Shown here piece by piece: positions 15,859 to 26,096 of a stretch of DNA of 33,640 nucleotides (position 1 is the stretch's first letter; every line of letters starts with the position of its first letter). The notes under the pieces are model-generated. The model had not been told where the DNA came from. It did no database searches and saw only the letters and a list, made by a program, of their open reading frames with translations. The DNA comes from Blastococcus mobilis (lineage in GTDB: Bacteria > Actinomycetota > Actinomycetes > Mycobacteriales > Geodermatophilaceae). The stretch lies in assembly GCF_900188025.1 (NCBI RefSeq), contig NZ_FZNO01000038.1, positions 1 to 33,640 of the forward strand, given 5' to 3'. A program made the position numbers and the translations under genes.

Positions 15859-17232
15859 TCAGCACTCGATGACGTTGACGGCCAGCCCGCCGCGCGAGGT
15901 CTCCTTGTACTTGACCTTCATGTCCCGGCCCGTGTCCCGCATCGTCTTGATCGCCTTGTCGAGGCTGACCTTGTGGCTGCCGTTGCCCGAGAGTGCCAGC
16001 CGGGCCGCGTTGATCGCCTTGACGCTGGCGATCGCGTTGCGCTCGATGCAGGGGATCTGCACGAGGCCGCCGACCGGGTCACACGTGAGCCCGAGGTTGT
16101 GCTCGATACCCACCTCGGCGGCGTTCTCCGCCTGCGGCGGCGTGCCGCCGAGCACCTCGCAGAGCGCCCCGGCCGCCATCGAGCAGGCCGACCCCACCTC
16201 GCCCTGGCAACCGACCTCCGCCCCGGAGATCGACGCGTTCTCCTTGAACAGGATGCCGATCGCGGCGGCGGTCAGCAGGAAACGGACGACGCCGTCGTCA
16301 TCCGCGCCCGGGACGAACCGCACGTAGTAGTGCAGGACAGCGGGCACGATGCCGGCGGCGCCGTTGGTGGGCGCGGTGACGATCCGCCCGCCCGAGGCGT
16401 TCTCCTCGTTCACCGCGAGGGCGAAGAGGTTCACCCAGTCCATCACGCGCAGCGGGTCGACCGAACCGGTGTCCTGGCTCAGCCCCTGGAACAGCGCCGG
16501 GGCGCGGCGGGGCACCTTCAGCCCGCCCGGCAGGACCCCCTCCCGGTGGCAGCCGCGCTCGACGCAGGCCTGCATGACCGACCACAGGTGCAGCATCCCG
16601 GCGCGGACCTCGGCCTCGGTCCGCCAGGCCTGTTCGTTGGCGAGCATCACGTCGCTGATCGACATCCCCTCGCGGGCACAGTGCTCGAGCAGCTGGGCGC
16701 CGGTGGTGAACGGGAAGGGCAGCGGGGTGTCGTCGAGGACCACCCGGTCGGCGCCGGTAGCCGCCTCGTCGACGACGAAGCCGCCACCCACCGAGTAGTA
16801 GGTCCGCTCGACGAGGACCGTGCCGTCGGAGTCCAGCGCCCGGAACACCATGCCGTTGGGATGGGCCGGCAGGGACTTGCGGCGGTGCAGCACCAGGTCG
16901 CCGTCGGCGTCGAAGGGCACCTCGTGCTTGCCGCCCAGGAGGAGGACGCCGTGTTCACGCGCCCGGGCGACGCGGTCGTCGGAGGAGTCGGTGTCGACGG
17001 TCGCCGGCTCCTCCCCCTCCAGGCCCAGGACGACTGCCTTGGCCGAGCCGTGGCCGTGGCCGGTCGCGCCCAGGGAGCCGAACAGCTCGGCCTGGATGCG
17101 GGCGACCTCGGGCAGCCGGCCGGCGTCGGCCAGGCCGTCGACGAACATCTTGGCTGCGCGCATCGGCCCCACAGTGTGCGAGGAGGAGGGGCCGATGCCG
17201 ATCGAGTAGAGGTCGAATGCGGACAGCGCCAT
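15859..17232 (-). CDS. sdaA: L-serine ammonia-lyase (iron-sulfur, single chain)
   Basis: Protein of 457 residues, the normal length for the fused alpha-beta form. The ATG at 17232 overlaps the soxG stop (TGATG). Conserved landmarks are [18 protein letters not shown] at the N-terminus, the substrate loop [16 protein letters not shown], and the [4Fe-4S] cysteines in [16 protein letters not shown] and [18 protein letters not shown]. It converts L-serine to pyruvate and ammonia in the cytosol and is oxygen sensitive. It completes the route sarcosine to glycine to serine to pyruvate encoded by the same operon. Confidence 0.95.
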   Translation of the reverse strand: MALSAFDLYSIGIGPSSSHTVGPMRAAKMFVDGLADAGRLPEVARIQAELFGSLGATGHGHGSAKAVVLGLEGEEPATVDTDSSDDRVARAREHGVLLLGGKHEVPFDADGDLVLHRRKSLPAHPNGMVFRALDSDGTVLVERTYYSVGGGFVVDEAATGADRVVLDDTPLPFPFTTGAQLLEHCAREGMSISDVMLANEQAWRTEAEVRAGMLHLWSVMQACVERGCHREGVLPGGLKVPRRAPALFQGLSQDTGSVDPLRVMDWVNLFALAVNEENASGGRIVTAPTNGAAGIVPAVLHYYVRFVPGADDDGVVRFLLTAAAIGILFKENASISGAEVGCQGEVGSACSMAAGALCEVLGGTPPQAENAAEVGIEHNLGLTCDPVGGLVQIPCIERNAIASVKAINAARLALSGNGSHKVSLDKAIKTMRDTGRDMKVKYKETSRGGLAVNVIEC

Positions 17233-17834
17233 CACGGCACCCGCGGGCCGGCGTACTCGGTGATCGCGTCGAGCAGCCAGCGGGCCACGTAGTCGGCGAA
17301 CGACGACCGGGGGAGGACCCGGTACGTCGTCGCCCCGGTCTGCCAGAGCAGGACCGGCACCAGACCGAGGGTGGTGGCCACCGCGGTGCCCGGCCCGAAC
17401 GAGCGCGGGTGAAGGTCGGCGGGGCAACCCTTCTCCAGCGTCTCGCGGGCGGCGGGGCCGCTGAGCTCGAGGGTGGTCCGGTTGGCCGACACGTCCACCA
17501 CGGCTCCCCGGTCACCGGCGAGCGCGTCGCGCAGCTCGGCCACCAGCGTGGCGGCCTCCGTGCCGGAGATCACCAGCCACTCGTCCGGGCCGAGCCACAG
17601 GACACCGTGCCGGCTGGACGACGTCACCTGTCCGCAGGCCTTGGGCAGTTCGGCACCGAGCCGCTCGCCGAGCCGGGCGAAGGCGGGGGAACCCGGGTCG
17701 ACCCGAACGCTGACCATGGTGAGGAACGGCAGCTCGCGCAGCGCCACGCCGCGCTCGCCGGCGATCCGCTCGGTCTCCAACCGGTCGTGCAGGTGGTGCA
17801 GCGGGCTGCGCCGCAGGGTGGCCAGGTCAGCCAT
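17232..17834 (-). CDS. soxG: Sarcosine oxidase gamma subunit
   Basis: Protein of 200 residues. ATG 17834 was chosen over the adjacent GTG 17837; it overlaps the soxA end by eight bases. The pattern SPLHHL near the start, [64 protein letters not shown] (shown as landmarks) and [12 protein letters not shown] is typical of the SoxG/GcvT-like gamma chain. It is a structural subunit of the heterotetrameric enzyme, packing against the GcvT-like part of SoxA. Its length and position between soxA and sdaA fit the usual operon. Confidence 0.93.
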   Translation of the reverse strand: MADLATLRRSPLHHLHDRLETERIAGERGVALRELPFLTMVSVRVDPGSPAFARLGERLGAELPKACGQVTSSSRHGVLWLGPDEWLVISGTEAATLVAELRDALAGDRGAVVDVSANRTTLELSGPAARETLEKGCPADLHPRSFGPGTAVATTLGLVPVLLWQTGATTYRVLPRSSFADYVARWLLDAITEYAGPRVP

Positions 17835-20709
17835 CACGCTTGGTCCCTTCCGGGTCGTAGAGAACGGGTTCGGCGACCGTGACCGGAACCAGGTCCTCGC
17901 CCACCGGCGCGAGGAGGGTCTGCCCTATCCGGTTGCGGCCGTTGGCGACCAGCGCCAGCGCGAAGGGCCGCTCCAGCGCCTGGCTGTGGTAGCTGGAGGT
18001 GACGTGCCCCAGCATGGGGACCGGCCCGTCGGCCGGGGTCACCGGCACGTCCTGGTCGATGACCTGGGTGCCTTCGGGCAGCCGGGTCGTGCGGTCCTCG
18101 GGCAGCAGGGCCACCAGGTGCTTGCGGTCCGGCCGGGCGGTGTCGTCGCGGCTGAAGGATCGCTTGCCGACGAAGTCCTTCTGCTTGGAGACGATCCACT
18201 CCATGCCGAGATCCTGCGGCGTCACCGTGCCGTCGGTGTCCTGCCCCACGATGGGGTAGGCCTTCTCGGCCCGGAGCACGTGCATGGTTTCGGTGCCGTA
18301 GGGCGTGATGCCCAGGTCCGCCCCGGCGGCGTACACCTGCTCCCACACCGCCAGCCCGTACCACCCGGAGACGTTGACCTCGTAGGCGAGCTCCCCGGAG
18401 AACGAGATCCGCCCGATGCGGGCGGGGATGCCGGAGGCGAGGGTCGTCTCGCGGAAGGTCATGAAGGGGAACGCCTCGTTGGACACGTCCAGGTCCGGCG
18501 CGAGCCGGGCGACGACCTGGCGGGACTGCGGCCCGACGACCGCGACCGTCGTCCACTGCTCCGTGACCGAGGTGAAGGAGACGTCCAGCTCCGGCCACTC
18601 GGTCTGCAGCCACTCCTCGAGCCAGTCGAGGACGCGCGCGGCGCCACCGGTGGTGGTGGTCATGAAGTAGCGGTCGTCGGCGAGGCGGAGGGTGACCCCG
18701 TCGTCGAAGACCATCCCGTCCGCGGTGCACATCACCCCGTACCGGGCCGAGCCCACCGGTAGCTTCTTGAAGGCGTTGGTGTAGATCCGGTTGAGGAACT
18801 CGCCGGCGTCGGCGCCCCAGATCTCGATCTTGCCGAGGGTGGAGGCGTCCATCATCGCCACCCCGGTGCGCGCCGCCCGGCACTCGCGGGCGACCGCGGC
18901 GTCGATGTCCTCGCCCGGCTGCGGGTAGTACCACGGCCGCAGCCACTGGCCGACCAGCTCGAACTCGGCGCCCCGTGCCACGTGCCAGGGGTGGGCCGGG
19001 GTGGTGCGCTCGGGGTCGAACAGGCTGCCCCGCTCGCGGCCCGCCAGGGCGGCGAAGGACACCGGGGTGTAGGGCGCCCGGTAGGTCGTCGTCCCGATCT
19101 CGCCGACCGCCGCAACCCCGAGGGCAGCGGCGATCACGCCGATCGCGTTGACCGCGGAGGTCTTGCCCTGGTCGTGGGCGGTGCTGATGGAGGTGTAGCG
19201 CTTCACGTGCTCGACGTTGCACATGCCGGCGCCCGTGGCCCGCCAGACGTCGGCGACGGTCTGGTCGCGCTGGAGGTCGACGAAGTGCTCGTCCCACTCC
19301 TCCGGGCCGCCGCTGCGGCCCGGGACCACCCAGAGCTGCCGGGTCGGGCCGGAGGAGGAGGGGGCGACGGCTGCCGGAACGGTTGCCTCGACGGGGAACC
19401 CCGCGGCGACCGATGCGGCGATCCCGGCCTCCGTGCCCTCCGCCAGACACCCGGCGAGGGTGAAGGTGCCCTGCGCCGAGCCGACCACATGCTGGTCGCG
19501 CACCGTGCTGTCGGGCACGAATGCCGCCAGGGCGTCGTCCCAGCGCAGCCGGCCCTGCCGCTGGCTGTGCAGGTGCACCACCGGGCTCCAGCCGCCGGAG
19601 ACCGCCAGCAGGTCGCCGTCGAGCTGCTCGACGTCCCCGGTGAGCAGACCGTCGGCGTCCAGGCCGCTGATGAGGACGCCGGTGAGCCGCGGGTCGCCGA
19701 GCGTCTCCACCACGGCGCTGCCGGGAAGGACGCGGACCCCGGCCGCGGCCAGCTCACCGGCCCGGGCCGACAACTCCGGCCGGGCGTCCACCACGGCCAC
19801 CACCTCCACGTCTGCGGCGACCAGGTCGGCGGCGGTGTCGTAGGCGCTGTCGTTGGTGGTGGCCACCACGACCCGCGCGCCGGCGGCGACCGCGTACCGG
19901 TTGAGGTAGCCGCGCACGGCGGAGGCGAGCATCACGCCCGGGCGGTCGTTGCCGGCGAACACCAGGGGGCGCTCGTGCGCACCGGTGGCGAGCACCACTT
20001 GACCGACGCGGACGTGCCACACCCGCTGCCGGGAAACGCCCCGTGGGGCCGGGCCGGGCAGGTGGTCGGTGCGGTGCTGGACGGCGACGACGTAGTTGTC
20101 GTCGTAGCTGCCGAAGGCGCTGGTGCGGGTCAGGACGACGACCTCGGGCGCCGACTCCAGCTCCGCGACGACTCGCGCCACCCAGTCCAGGGCCGGGACG
20201 CCGTCGACGGTCTCGCCGCGTCCCGAGAGGAGCGAGCCACCGGGCTCGGCCTGCTCGTCGACGAGGACGACCCGCGCGCCGGAGCGGGCCGCCGCGGCCG
20301 CCGCCGCCAGGCCGGCCGGACCGGCTCCGACGACGAGGACGTCGGCGTGCACGAACTTCTTGTCGTAGACCGCCTCGTCCGGCGTCGGGTCCAGCCGGCC
20401 GAGACCGGAGAGCGTCCCGGCACGGAGCCCCTCCACGAGGGACACCGTGGTGGCGGTCAGCATCGATTCCGAGACGTCGCCGCCGACCTGCACCAGCGCG
20501 TTGGGCTCCTCGACCCCGGCGGCGACGATCCCGCGGGGGCGTCCGCGGTAGATGGACGGGGCGACCTCGATGCGGCCGTTGGCCAGCAACGCCGAGGCGA
20601 CGGTGTCGCCGGGGTGGCCGGTCAGCTCGACCCCGTCGACGGTGAAGCGCAGGACGGTGTCGCGGTCGATCCGGCCGCCGCTCGGCAGCCGGGAGGTCTG
20701 GTGGGTCAC
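17827..20709 (-). CDS. soxA: Sarcosine oxidase alpha subunit (FAD/NAD and GcvT domains)
   Basis: Protein of 960 residues from GTG 20709, preceded by GAGGAGGAT; the longer frame to 20787 is rejected. Residues about 1-95 form a ferredoxin-like 2Fe-2S-type N-terminal fold ([25 protein letters not shown] region). A dinucleotide-binding motif [12 protein letters not shown] follows near 125, then a second [18 protein letters not shown] nucleotide-binding segment. The C-terminal about 380 residues are a GcvT-like tetrahydrofolate-binding domain ([22 protein letters not shown] region to [18 protein letters not shown]). It takes the methylene from the iminium intermediate onto tetrahydrofolate. Intact. 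Confidence 0.95.
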   Translation of the reverse strand: MTHQTSRLPSGGRIDRDTVLRFTVDGVELTGHPGDTVASALLANGRIEVAPSIYRGRPRGIVAAGVEEPNALVQVGGDVSESMLTATTVSLVEGLRAGTLSGLGRLDPTPDEAVYDKKFVHADVLVVGAGPAGLAAAAAAARSGARVVLVDEQAEPGGSLLSGRGETVDGVPALDWVARVVAELESAPEVVVLTRTSAFGSYDDNYVVAVQHRTDHLPGPAPRGVSRQRVWHVRVGQVVLATGAHERPLVFAGNDRPGVMLASAVRGYLNRYAVAAGARVVVATTNDSAYDTAADLVAADVEVVAVVDARPELSARAGELAAAGVRVLPGSAVVETLGDPRLTGVLISGLDADGLLTGDVEQLDGDLLAVSGGWSPVVHLHSQRQGRLRWDDALAAFVPDSTVRDQHVVGSAQGTFTLAGCLAEGTEAGIAASVAAGFPVEATVPAAVAPSSSGPTRQLWVVPGRSGGPEEWDEHFVDLQRDQTVADVWRATGAGMCNVEHVKRYTSISTAHDQGKTSAVNAIGVIAAALGVAAVGEIGTTTYRAPYTPVSFAALAGRERGSLFDPERTTPAHPWHVARGAEFELVGQWLRPWYYPQPGEDIDAAVARECRAARTGVAMMDASTLGKIEIWGADAGEFLNRIYTNAFKKLPVGSARYGVMCTADGMVFDDGVTLRLADDRYFMTTTTGGAARVLDWLEEWLQTEWPELDVSFTSVTEQWTTVAVVGPQSRQVVARLAPDLDVSNEAFPFMTFRETTLASGIPARIGRISFSGELAYEVNVSGWYGLAVWEQVYAAGADLGITPYGTETMHVLRAEKAYPIVGQDTDGTVTPQDLGMEWIVSKQKDFVGKRSFSRDDTARPDRKHLVALLPEDRTTRLPEGTQVIDQDVPVTPADGPVPMLGHVTSSYHSQALERPFALALVANGRNRIGQTLLAPVGEDLVPVTVAEPVLYDPEGTKRDG

Positions 20710-20783
20710 GGATCCTCCTCGCTGGTGCTCGTCGGCCACGTGACCGACGGTGCTGTGTTCATCGCGTGACCTTGCGTGCTCGG

Positions 20784-21092
20784 TCACGAGGACGTCTCCG
20801 GGGAGGTGCCCGCCATGGCGGCGTCGGGACGGGGGTCGGTGGGCTTGTAGACGGCGAGCACGTCATAGGTGACGGTGTCCCGGACCGCGTTGAACCAACG
20901 GCGGCACCCGGTGCTGTGCACCCAGCGCTCGGCGAAGGCCCCCTTGGCGTTGTCGCGGTAGAAGAGGTACTCCGCCCACTCCTGATCGGGCAGGTCGGCG
21001 GGGGTGGCGGGGTAGGCGACGTGCGCCTGGCCCCCGTAGTGGAACTCGGTCTCGTCCCGTGGCCCGCACCAGGGACAGGTCAGCAGCAGCAT
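20784..21092 (-). CDS. soxD: Sarcosine oxidase delta subunit (zinc-binding)
   Basis: Protein of 102 residues from ATG 21092, with CGAGGAG upstream. It opens [20 protein letters not shown] and has the zinc ligands Cys6, Cys9, a histidine and a later Cys in [15 protein letters not shown], with the family phrase [13 protein letters not shown]. The delta chain is a small zinc-bearing structural subunit of the heterotetramer. It lies 24 bases after soxB and 74 bases before soxA. Confidence 0.95.
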   Translation of the reverse strand: MLLLTCPWCGPRDETEFHYGGQAHVAYPATPADLPDQEWAEYLFYRDNAKGAFAERWVHSTGCRRWFNAVRDTVTYDVLAVYKPTDPRPDAAMAGTSPETSS

Positions 21093-21116
21093 GCTGGCTC
21101 CTCGTGGACTTCGGGG

Positions 21117-22349
21117 TCAGTGGGCCACGGCGGCGGCGCCGTGCTCGTCGATGAGGGCTCCGGTGGCGAACCGCTCCAGCGCGAACGGCGCGTTGAGCGG
21201 ATGCGGCTGCCCGGTCGCCATGGTGTGCGCCATCGTCCAGCCGGCGGAGGGGGTGGCCTTGAAGCCGCCGGTGCCCCAGCCGCAGTTGACGTAGAGGTTC
21301 TCCACGGGCGTCTGCCCGATGATCGGCGAGGCGTCGGGGGAGACGTCGACGATCCCGCCCCAGGTCCGGAGCACGTGCGCCCGGGCGAAGATCGGGAACA
21401 GCTCCACCGCGGCGGCCATCTGGTGCTCGATGACGTGGAAGGAGCCTCGCTGGCCGTAGCCGTTGTAGGAGTCCACCCCGGCACCCATGACCAGCTCGCC
21501 CTTGTGCGCCTGCGAGACGTAGACGTGCACGTGGTTGGACATGACGACCGTCGGGTGCACCGGCTCGTACAGCTCGGAGACCAGCGCCTGCAGGGGATGG
21601 GACTGGATCGGTAGCCGGAATCCGGCCCGCTCGGCCAGCACGCTGCTGTGCCCGGCCGCGGCCATGCCGACGACGCCGGCGGAGATCGGCCCGCGGCTGG
21701 TCTCCACGCCCACCACCCGGGCCCCGTCCTTGAGGAAACCGGTGACCTCGCAGTTCTGGATGAAGTCGACGCCCAGCCGGTCGGCGGCGCGCGCGAACGC
21801 CCAGGCCACGTGGTCGTGCTTGGCGATGCCGGCCCGCGGCTGGAAGGTGGCCCCGAGCACGGGGTACCGGATGTCGGGGGACACGTTGAGGATCGGGCAG
21901 ATCTTCGCCACCTCGTCGGTGTCCAGCCACTCGGCGTCCACTCCGTTGAGCCGGTTGGCGTTGACCCGCCGGGTGGACTCCCGGACGTCCTGCAGCGTGT
22001 GCGCCAGGTTGAGCACCCCGCGCTGGCTGAACAGGAAGTCGTAGTCCAGCTCGGCGGGCAGCTGCTCCCAGAGCTTGAGGGCGAACTCGTAGATGCCTGC
22101 GCTCTCGTCCCACAGGTAGTTGGACCGGATGATCGTGGTGTTCCGGGCCATGTTGCCGCCGGCCAGCCAGCCCTTCTCCAGGACGGCGACGTTGGTCATG
22201 CCGTGGTTCTTGGCCAGGTAGTAGGCCGTGGCGATGCCGTGGCCGCCGCCACCGATCACGATCGCGTCGTACGAGGGCTTCGGATCCGGGTTGCGCCAGA
22301 GCCAGTCCGGATGCTCGGGCAGGTGGCGGGGATCGGTCTGCGCGCTCAT
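21117..22349 (-). CDS. soxB: Sarcosine oxidase beta subunit (FMN/FAD)
   Basis: Protein of 410 residues. ATG 22349 was preferred over ATG 22364 because it overlaps the glyA stop as ATGA. The FAD-binding motif [18 protein letters not shown] is near the N-terminus. The histidine in [16 protein letters not shown] (about residue 178) corresponds to the covalent FMN attachment site known in characterised SoxB proteins. The C-terminus carries [19 protein letters not shown] and [14 protein letters not shown], typical of the DadA-like oxidoreductase fold. It oxidises sarcosine and passes electrons through FMN to oxygen. Confidence 0.95.
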   Translation of the reverse strand: MSAQTDPRHLPEHPDWLWRNPDPKPSYDAIVIGGGGHGIATAYYLAKNHGMTNVAVLEKGWLAGGNMARNTTIIRSNYLWDESAGIYEFALKLWEQLPAELDYDFLFSQRGVLNLAHTLQDVRESTRRVNANRLNGVDAEWLDTDEVAKICPILNVSPDIRYPVLGATFQPRAGIAKHDHVAWAFARAADRLGVDFIQNCEVTGFLKDGARVVGVETSRGPISAGVVGMAAAGHSSVLAERAGFRLPIQSHPLQALVSELYEPVHPTVVMSNHVHVYVSQAHKGELVMGAGVDSYNGYGQRGSFHVIEHQMAAAVELFPIFARAHVLRTWGGIVDVSPDASPIIGQTPVENLYVNCGWGTGGFKATPSAGWTMAHTMATGQPHPLNAPFALERFATGALIDEHGAAAVAH

Positions 22350-23647
22350 GCCGTTGCCGCCCATGACAGGCCCCCGTTCAACCGGGGGTACAGGGGGAAC
22401 TTCGCGGCGAGGGTCTCCACCCGGTCGCGCAGCTCGCCGGCGAGCTCGTCGGTGAGATCACGGGTGAGCGCGGTGGCGATGATGTCGGCGACCTCGCGGA
22501 ACTCCGTGGTGCCGAAGCCCCGGGTGGCCAGCGCCGGGGTGCCGATGCGCAGCCCGGAGGAGACCATCGGTGGCCGGGGGTCGAAGGGGACGGCGTTGCG
22601 GTTCACGGTGATGCCGATCCGGTCCAGCCGGTCCTCGGCCTGCTGACCGTCCAGGCTGGAGTTGCGCAGGTCGACCAGGACGAGGTGCACCTGCGTGCCG
22701 CCGGTGAGCACGGAGATGCCGGCTTCCTGGACGTCGTCGGCCATCAGCCGGCCGGCGAGCACCCGGGCGCCGTCGAGCGTCCGCTGCTGCCGCTCGCGGA
22801 ACTCCTCCGTGGCGGCGACCTTGAACGCGACCGCCTTGGCGGCGATGACGTGCTCGAGCGGGCCGCCCTGCTGGCCCGGGAACACCGCACTGTTGATCTT
22901 CTTGGCGAGTTCCGCCTTGCTGAGGATCACGCCGCCCCGTGGCCCGCCGAGCGTCTTGTGGGTGGTCGTGGTGACGACGTCGGCGAAGGGGACCGGGTTG
23001 GGGTGCAGGCCGGCCGCCACGAGGCCGGCGAAGTGCGCCATGTCGACGAGGAGGTAGGCGCCCACGAGGTCGGCGATCCTGCGGAACTCGGCGAAGTCGA
23101 GGTGGCGGGAGTAGGCCGACCAGCCGGCGACGATCATCTTCGGCCGGTGCTCGCGGGCGAGCCGCTCCACCTCCTCCATGTCCACGTGCAGGTCGGACTC
23201 GCGGACGTGGTACGGGACGACGTCGTAGAGCTTGCCGGAGTAGTTGATCCGCATGCCGTGCGTCAGGTGGCCGCCGTGCGCGAGGTCGAGACCCAGGATG
23301 GTGTCGCCCGGGTTCAGCAGGGCGAACATCGCCGCCGCGTTGGCCTGCGCGCCGGAGTGCGGCTGCACGTTCGCGGCCTCGGCACCGAACAGCGCCTTCA
23401 CCCGGTCGATGGCGAGCTGCTCGATGACGTCGACGTGCTCGCAGCCGCCGTAGTAGCGGCGTCCCGGATAGCCCTCGGCGTACTTGTTGGTCAACACGGA
23501 GCCCTGGGCGGCCATGACCGCCGAGGGGGCGAAGTTCTCCGACGCGATCATCTCCAGCGTCGACTGCTGGCGGTGGAGCTCGGCGACCACCGCGGCATGC
23601 ACGTCGGGGTCGAGCGCGCTGAGCTCGAGGTCGAGGATGTCGGCCAC
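22346..23647 (-). CDS. glyA: Serine hydroxymethyltransferase
   Basis: Protein of 433 residues from GTG 23647, with AGAAGGGA upstream. The in-frame extension to 23749 would run through the operator and is rejected. It has [47 protein letters not shown] and the PLP lysine in [14 protein letters not shown]. It interconverts glycine plus methylene-tetrahydrofolate and serine. As first gene of the sox operon it consumes both products of sarcosine oxidase. The C-terminal four bases overlap soxB (ATGA). It is probably a pathway-specific second copy besides the housekeeping gene. Confidence 0.96.
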   Translation of the reverse strand: MADILDLELSALDPDVHAAVVAELHRQQSTLEMIASENFAPSAVMAAQGSVLTNKYAEGYPGRRYYGGCEHVDVIEQLAIDRVKALFGAEAANVQPHSGAQANAAAMFALLNPGDTILGLDLAHGGHLTHGMRINYSGKLYDVVPYHVRESDLHVDMEEVERLAREHRPKMIVAGWSAYSRHLDFAEFRRIADLVGAYLLVDMAHFAGLVAAGLHPNPVPFADVVTTTTHKTLGGPRGGVILSKAELAKKINSAVFPGQQGGPLEHVIAAKAVAFKVAATEEFRERQQRTLDGARVLAGRLMADDVQEAGISVLTGGTQVHLVLVDLRNSSLDGQQAEDRLDRIGITVNRNAVPFDPRPPMVSSGLRIGTPALATRGFGTTEFREVADIIATALTRDLTDELAGELRDRVETLAAKFPLYPRLNGGLSWAATA

Positions 23648-23669
23648 GGCCGTCCCTTCTCTGGCTGAG

Positions 23670-23696
23670 TTGGTATGCAACGTCGTTGCGTACCAA
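23670..23696. promoter_or_regulatory. 27-bp near-perfect palindromic operator
   Basis: TTGGTATGCAAC and GTTGCGTACCAA flank a 3-base centre (GTC) and pair at 11 of 12 positions. It lies just downstream of the predicted glyA -10 box, where a bound repressor would block transcription. It contains two of the eight GCAAC/GTTGC half sites in this intergenic region. A helix-turn-helix dimer is the likely ligand; the IclR protein at 25290 is the nearest candidate. Confidence 0.75.
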
Positions 23697-23698
23697 GC

Positions 23699-23727
23699 AA
23701 CGTAGGTGTGCAACGGGCCACAGTCAA
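23699..23727 (-). promoter_or_regulatory. Promoter of the glyA-sox operon
   Basis: On the minus strand TTGACT (23722-23727) is separated by exactly 17 bases from TACGTT (23699-23704). This fits the actinobacterial housekeeping pattern. Two direct GCAAC half sites (23697-23701 and 23710-23714, read on the plus strand) lie in and beside the -10 box. Confidence 0.6.
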
Positions 23728-23775
23728 GGACCGCCATCGTCCTCGGCATCGCGCTCGAAGGGCGGTTGCTGCCGC

Positions 23776-23804
23776 TTGACAGTGGCGCAGACCACTTCTA
23801 CCTT
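23776..23804 (+). promoter_or_regulatory. Promoter of the creatinase gene
   Basis: TTGACA (23776-23781), 17-base spacer, then TACCTT (23799-23804). The -35 is a perfect consensus and the -10 keeps the T-A----T positions. The operator GCAAC-CAC-GTTGC begins two bases after the -10 box, over the likely transcription start. Confidence 0.55.
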
Positions 23805-23805
23805 C

Positions 23806-23830
23806 GCAACCACGTTGCCGCAGACGCAAC
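23806..23830. promoter_or_regulatory. GCAAC-N3-GTTGC operator with extra half site, creatinase side
   Basis: GCAAC at 23806-23810 and GTTGC at 23814-23818 form a perfect 5-bp inverted repeat, and another GCAAC follows at 23826-23830. The 3-base centre equals that of the palindrome on the glyA side, so both promoters probably answer to the same protein. Confidence 0.6.
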
Positions 23831-23949
23831 GCAGTCGGACTCGCACCAGTCAGTCGGACGCCGCTCCGCAAACCACCCGTCCAGGGGCGCGCGTACGGCA
23901 TCGCATCCCGGCTCCCGTGCACCGACCGTCAGGGAAGAGGAGAACCACG

Positions 23950-25179
23950 ATGTCCGTCACCGATCTCGAGCGCCTCAAGGTGATCCACAACGGAGAGAAG
24001 GAGCAGCACACCTTCTCGGTGGAGGAGATGGAGCGCCGGCTCTCGTCCCTCCGGAAGATCATGGCCGAGGAGGGCGTGGACGTCGCGCTGCTCACCTCGT
24101 ACCACAACGTGAAGTACTACTCGGACTTCCTGTACACGTCCTTCGGCCGGCCCTACGCCTACGTGGTGACGGCGGACGACCAGTACACCGTCTCCGCGAA
24201 CATCGACGCGGGCATGCCGTGGCGTCGCACCTACGGCGACAACGTGGTCTACACGGACTGGCACCGCGACAACTACATCTGGGTGATCCGCGAGAGCCTC
24301 CGCAGCCGGGGCGTCAAGCCCAGCCGGATCGGCGTCGAGGACGACACCCTGCCGCTGGAGATGCGGCAGAAGTTCGCCGCGGCGTTCCCCGACGCCGTCC
24401 TCACCGACATCTCGAAGGCGGCCATGCGCCAGCGCATGGTGAAGTCGGCCGAGGAGATCGAGGTCATCAAGCACGGAGCGCGCATCGGCGACCTGGGCGG
24501 CGAGGCGATCCGCGCGGCGATCACCGAGGGCGTCCCGGAGTTCGAGGTCGCCCTCGCCGGCACGAACGCGATGGTGCGGGAGATCGCCCGGACCTTCCCG
24601 CACACCGAGATCCGCGACACCTGGGTGTGGTTCCAGTCGGGCATCAACACCGACGGGGCGCACAACTGGCCGACGACCCGGCAGGTGCAGCGGGGGGACA
24701 TCCTCAGCCTGAACTGCTTCCCGATGACCTCGGGGTATTACACGGCCCTGGAGCGGACCCTTTTCTACGGGGAGCCGGACAAGCGCTCGCTGGAGCTCTG
24801 GGAGATCAACGTGGCCGTGCACCGGGCCGGCCTGGAGCTGATCAAGCCCGGCATCTCCTGCGCCCAGATCGCGCACTCGCTCAACGAGATGTACATCCAG
24901 CACGGCCTGCTGCCCAACCGGACCTTCGGCTACGGCCACTCCTTCGGGGTGCTCTCCCACTACTACGGCCGGGAGGCCGGGCTGGAGCTGCGCGAGGACA
25001 TCGAGACCGTCCTCGAGCCCGGCATGGTCGTCTCCATGGAGCCGATGATCATGGTGCCGGAGGGGCAGCCCGGGGCCGGTGGCTACCGTGAGCACGACAT
25101 CCTCGTGGTGAACGAGAACGGGGCCGAGAACATCACGAAGTTCCCCTTCGGCCCGGAGCACAACATCCTCGGGGTCTGA
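23950..25179 (+). CDS. Creatinase (creatine amidinohydrolase)
   Basis: Protein of 409 residues (characterised creatinases are about 403-411). ATG 23950 has AGAGGAGAA upstream; the longer frame from 23686 crosses the operator and is rejected. Blocks are near-identical to Pseudomonas creatinase: TSYHNVKYYSDFLY, YTDWHRDNY, WFQSGINTDGAHN (containing the catalytic His232 equivalent), GDILSLNCFPM, YYTALERTLF, FGYGHSFGVLSHYYGREAG and VSMEPMIM. The pita-bread fold is shared with Xaa-Pro peptidases, but creatinase does not use metal. It hydrolyses creatine to sarcosine and urea in the cytosol. It is divergent from glyA-sox, which use the sarcosine. Confidence 0.95.
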   Translation: MSVTDLERLKVIHNGEKEQHTFSVEEMERRLSSLRKIMAEEGVDVALLTSYHNVKYYSDFLYTSFGRPYAYVVTADDQYTVSANIDAGMPWRRTYGDNVVYTDWHRDNYIWVIRESLRSRGVKPSRIGVEDDTLPLEMRQKFAAAFPDAVLTDISKAAMRQRMVKSAEEIEVIKHGARIGDLGGEAIRAAITEGVPEFEVALAGTNAMVREIARTFPHTEIRDTWVWFQSGINTDGAHNWPTTRQVQRGDILSLNCFPMTSGYYTALERTLFYGEPDKRSLELWEINVAVHRAGLELIKPGISCAQIAHSLNEMYIQHGLLPNRTFGYGHSFGVLSHYYGREAGLELREDIETVLEPGMVVSMEPMIMVPEGQPGAGGYREHDILVVNENGAENITKFPFGPEHNILGV

Positions 25180-25216
25180 ACACCCCGGGCCGGCTTCTCC
25201 TCCCGGCCTCCCCGCA

Positions 25217-25262
25217 CGGCGATGCCACGCCGCGAGCCTCCGGCTGCGGCGTGGCGTCGCCG
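25217..25262 (+). terminator. Long hairpin terminator after creatinase
   Basis: CGGCGATGCCACGCCGC (25217-25233) pairs with GCGGCGTGGCGTCGCCG (25246-25262) over 17 positions with one wobble pair, and the loop is 12 bases. There is no T-run. It separates creatinase from the IclR gene. Confidence 0.65.
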
Positions 25263-25289
25263 GCGTCCGGACCACGACAATGGAGTTCG

Positions 25290-26096
25290 ATGACCACCAC
25301 CGGCAACCAGGTCGACCCCCAGGACGTCCCCGAGAACGGGGAGTCGCGCGGGATCTCCGTGCTCCAGAACGGCCTCGCCGTCCTGCGTGCCTTCGCGGTG
25401 GACGAACCCGTCCTGGGTGTCTCGGAGATCGCGGCGAAGGTGGGGCTGCACAAGAGCACTGTCTCCCGCATCCTGGCCACCCTCGAGCTGGAGAACCTGG
25501 TGGAGCGGGACCCGACCACCCGACGGTTCCGGCTCGGCCTGGGCGTGATCGCGTTGGCCGGGCCGCTGCTGGCTGACCTCGACGTGCGCCGGGTGGCCTA
25601 TCCGGTCCTGCAGGAGCTCAGCCGCCGTACCGGCGAGACGGCGGCGCTCATGGTCTGGGACGGGGGTGAGGCCGTGTGCGTCGAGCAGGTGCCGAGCACC
25701 CACCAGGTCAAGCACACGACCCCGCTGGGAACCCGCTACAACACCGCCGCGAGCTCGTCGGTACAGGTCTTCCTGGCCCAGCTCGATCCCTTCACCGTCC
25801 GGAACCTCCTCATCAAGGGCGTGGTCGACCACCCCGGGCTCACCGAGGTAGCCCTGGACGCTTTCGTCGTCAGACTCCGGGAGATTGCCGAGCAGGGGTA
25901 CGCGGTCAACTACGGCGAGACCTCGCTGGAAGAAGTCGGCGTGGCTGCTCCGGTGTTCGACCACCGGGGGGAGCCCGTAGCGGCGGTCCTGGTCTCTGCA
26001 CCGCGGTTCCGGATCTCCACCGAGCAGCTCGGCCTCATCCGGGAGGCGGTCACCGGAGCCGCCGCCGACATCGGTTCCCGTCTCGGCGGCGCCTGA
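25290..26096 (+). CDS. IclR-family transcriptional regulator
   Basis: Protein of 268 residues from ATG 25290, preceded by TGGAG. Residues 22-85 form the winged helix (VLQNGLAVLRAFA, LGVSEIAAKVGLHKSTVSRIL, then LVERDPTTRRFRLG). Residues 100-265 form the IclR effector domain (LQELSRRTGETAALMVWDG, GTRYNTAASSS, EQGYAVNYGETSLEEVGVAAPVFD). IclR proteins bind short palindromes as dimers or tetramers and respond to small metabolites. Its position straight after creatinase makes it the likely regulator of the shared glyA/creatinase operator, with creatine or sarcosine as possible effector; that part is inference. It is convergent with the PucR gene. Confidence 0.92.
   Translation: MTTTGNQVDPQDVPENGESRGISVLQNGLAVLRAFAVDEPVLGVSEIAAKVGLHKSTVSRILATLELENLVERDPTTRRFRLGLGVIALAGPLLADLDVRRVAYPVLQELSRRTGETAALMVWDGGEAVCVEQVPSTHQVKHTTPLGTRYNTAASSSVQVFLAQLDPFTVRNLLIKGVVDHPGLTEVALDAFVVRLREIAEQGYAVNYGETSLEEVGVAAPVFDHRGEPVAAVLVSAPRFRISTEQLGLIREAVTGAAADIGSRLGGA

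Noticed and set aside
14084-16327. 747-codon plus-strand frame over folP and pabB
   Set aside because: No recognisable domain, Arg/Pro/Gly rich, and it lies opposite well-supported genes.
23697-23830. CRISPR array from the repeated GCAAC units
   Set aside because: Repeats are 5 bases, in both orientations, with irregular spacing and no cas genes; they fit operator half sites.
23648-23949. Glycine or other riboswitch before glyA or creatinase
   Set aside because: The structure present is explained by short DNA palindromes, the predicted leaders are short, and no tandem glycine-aptamer core was seen.
23929-25275. 448-codon minus-strand frame opposite creatinase
   Set aside because: Low-complexity His/Leu/Val/Asp composition, no family; creatinase is certain on the other strand.
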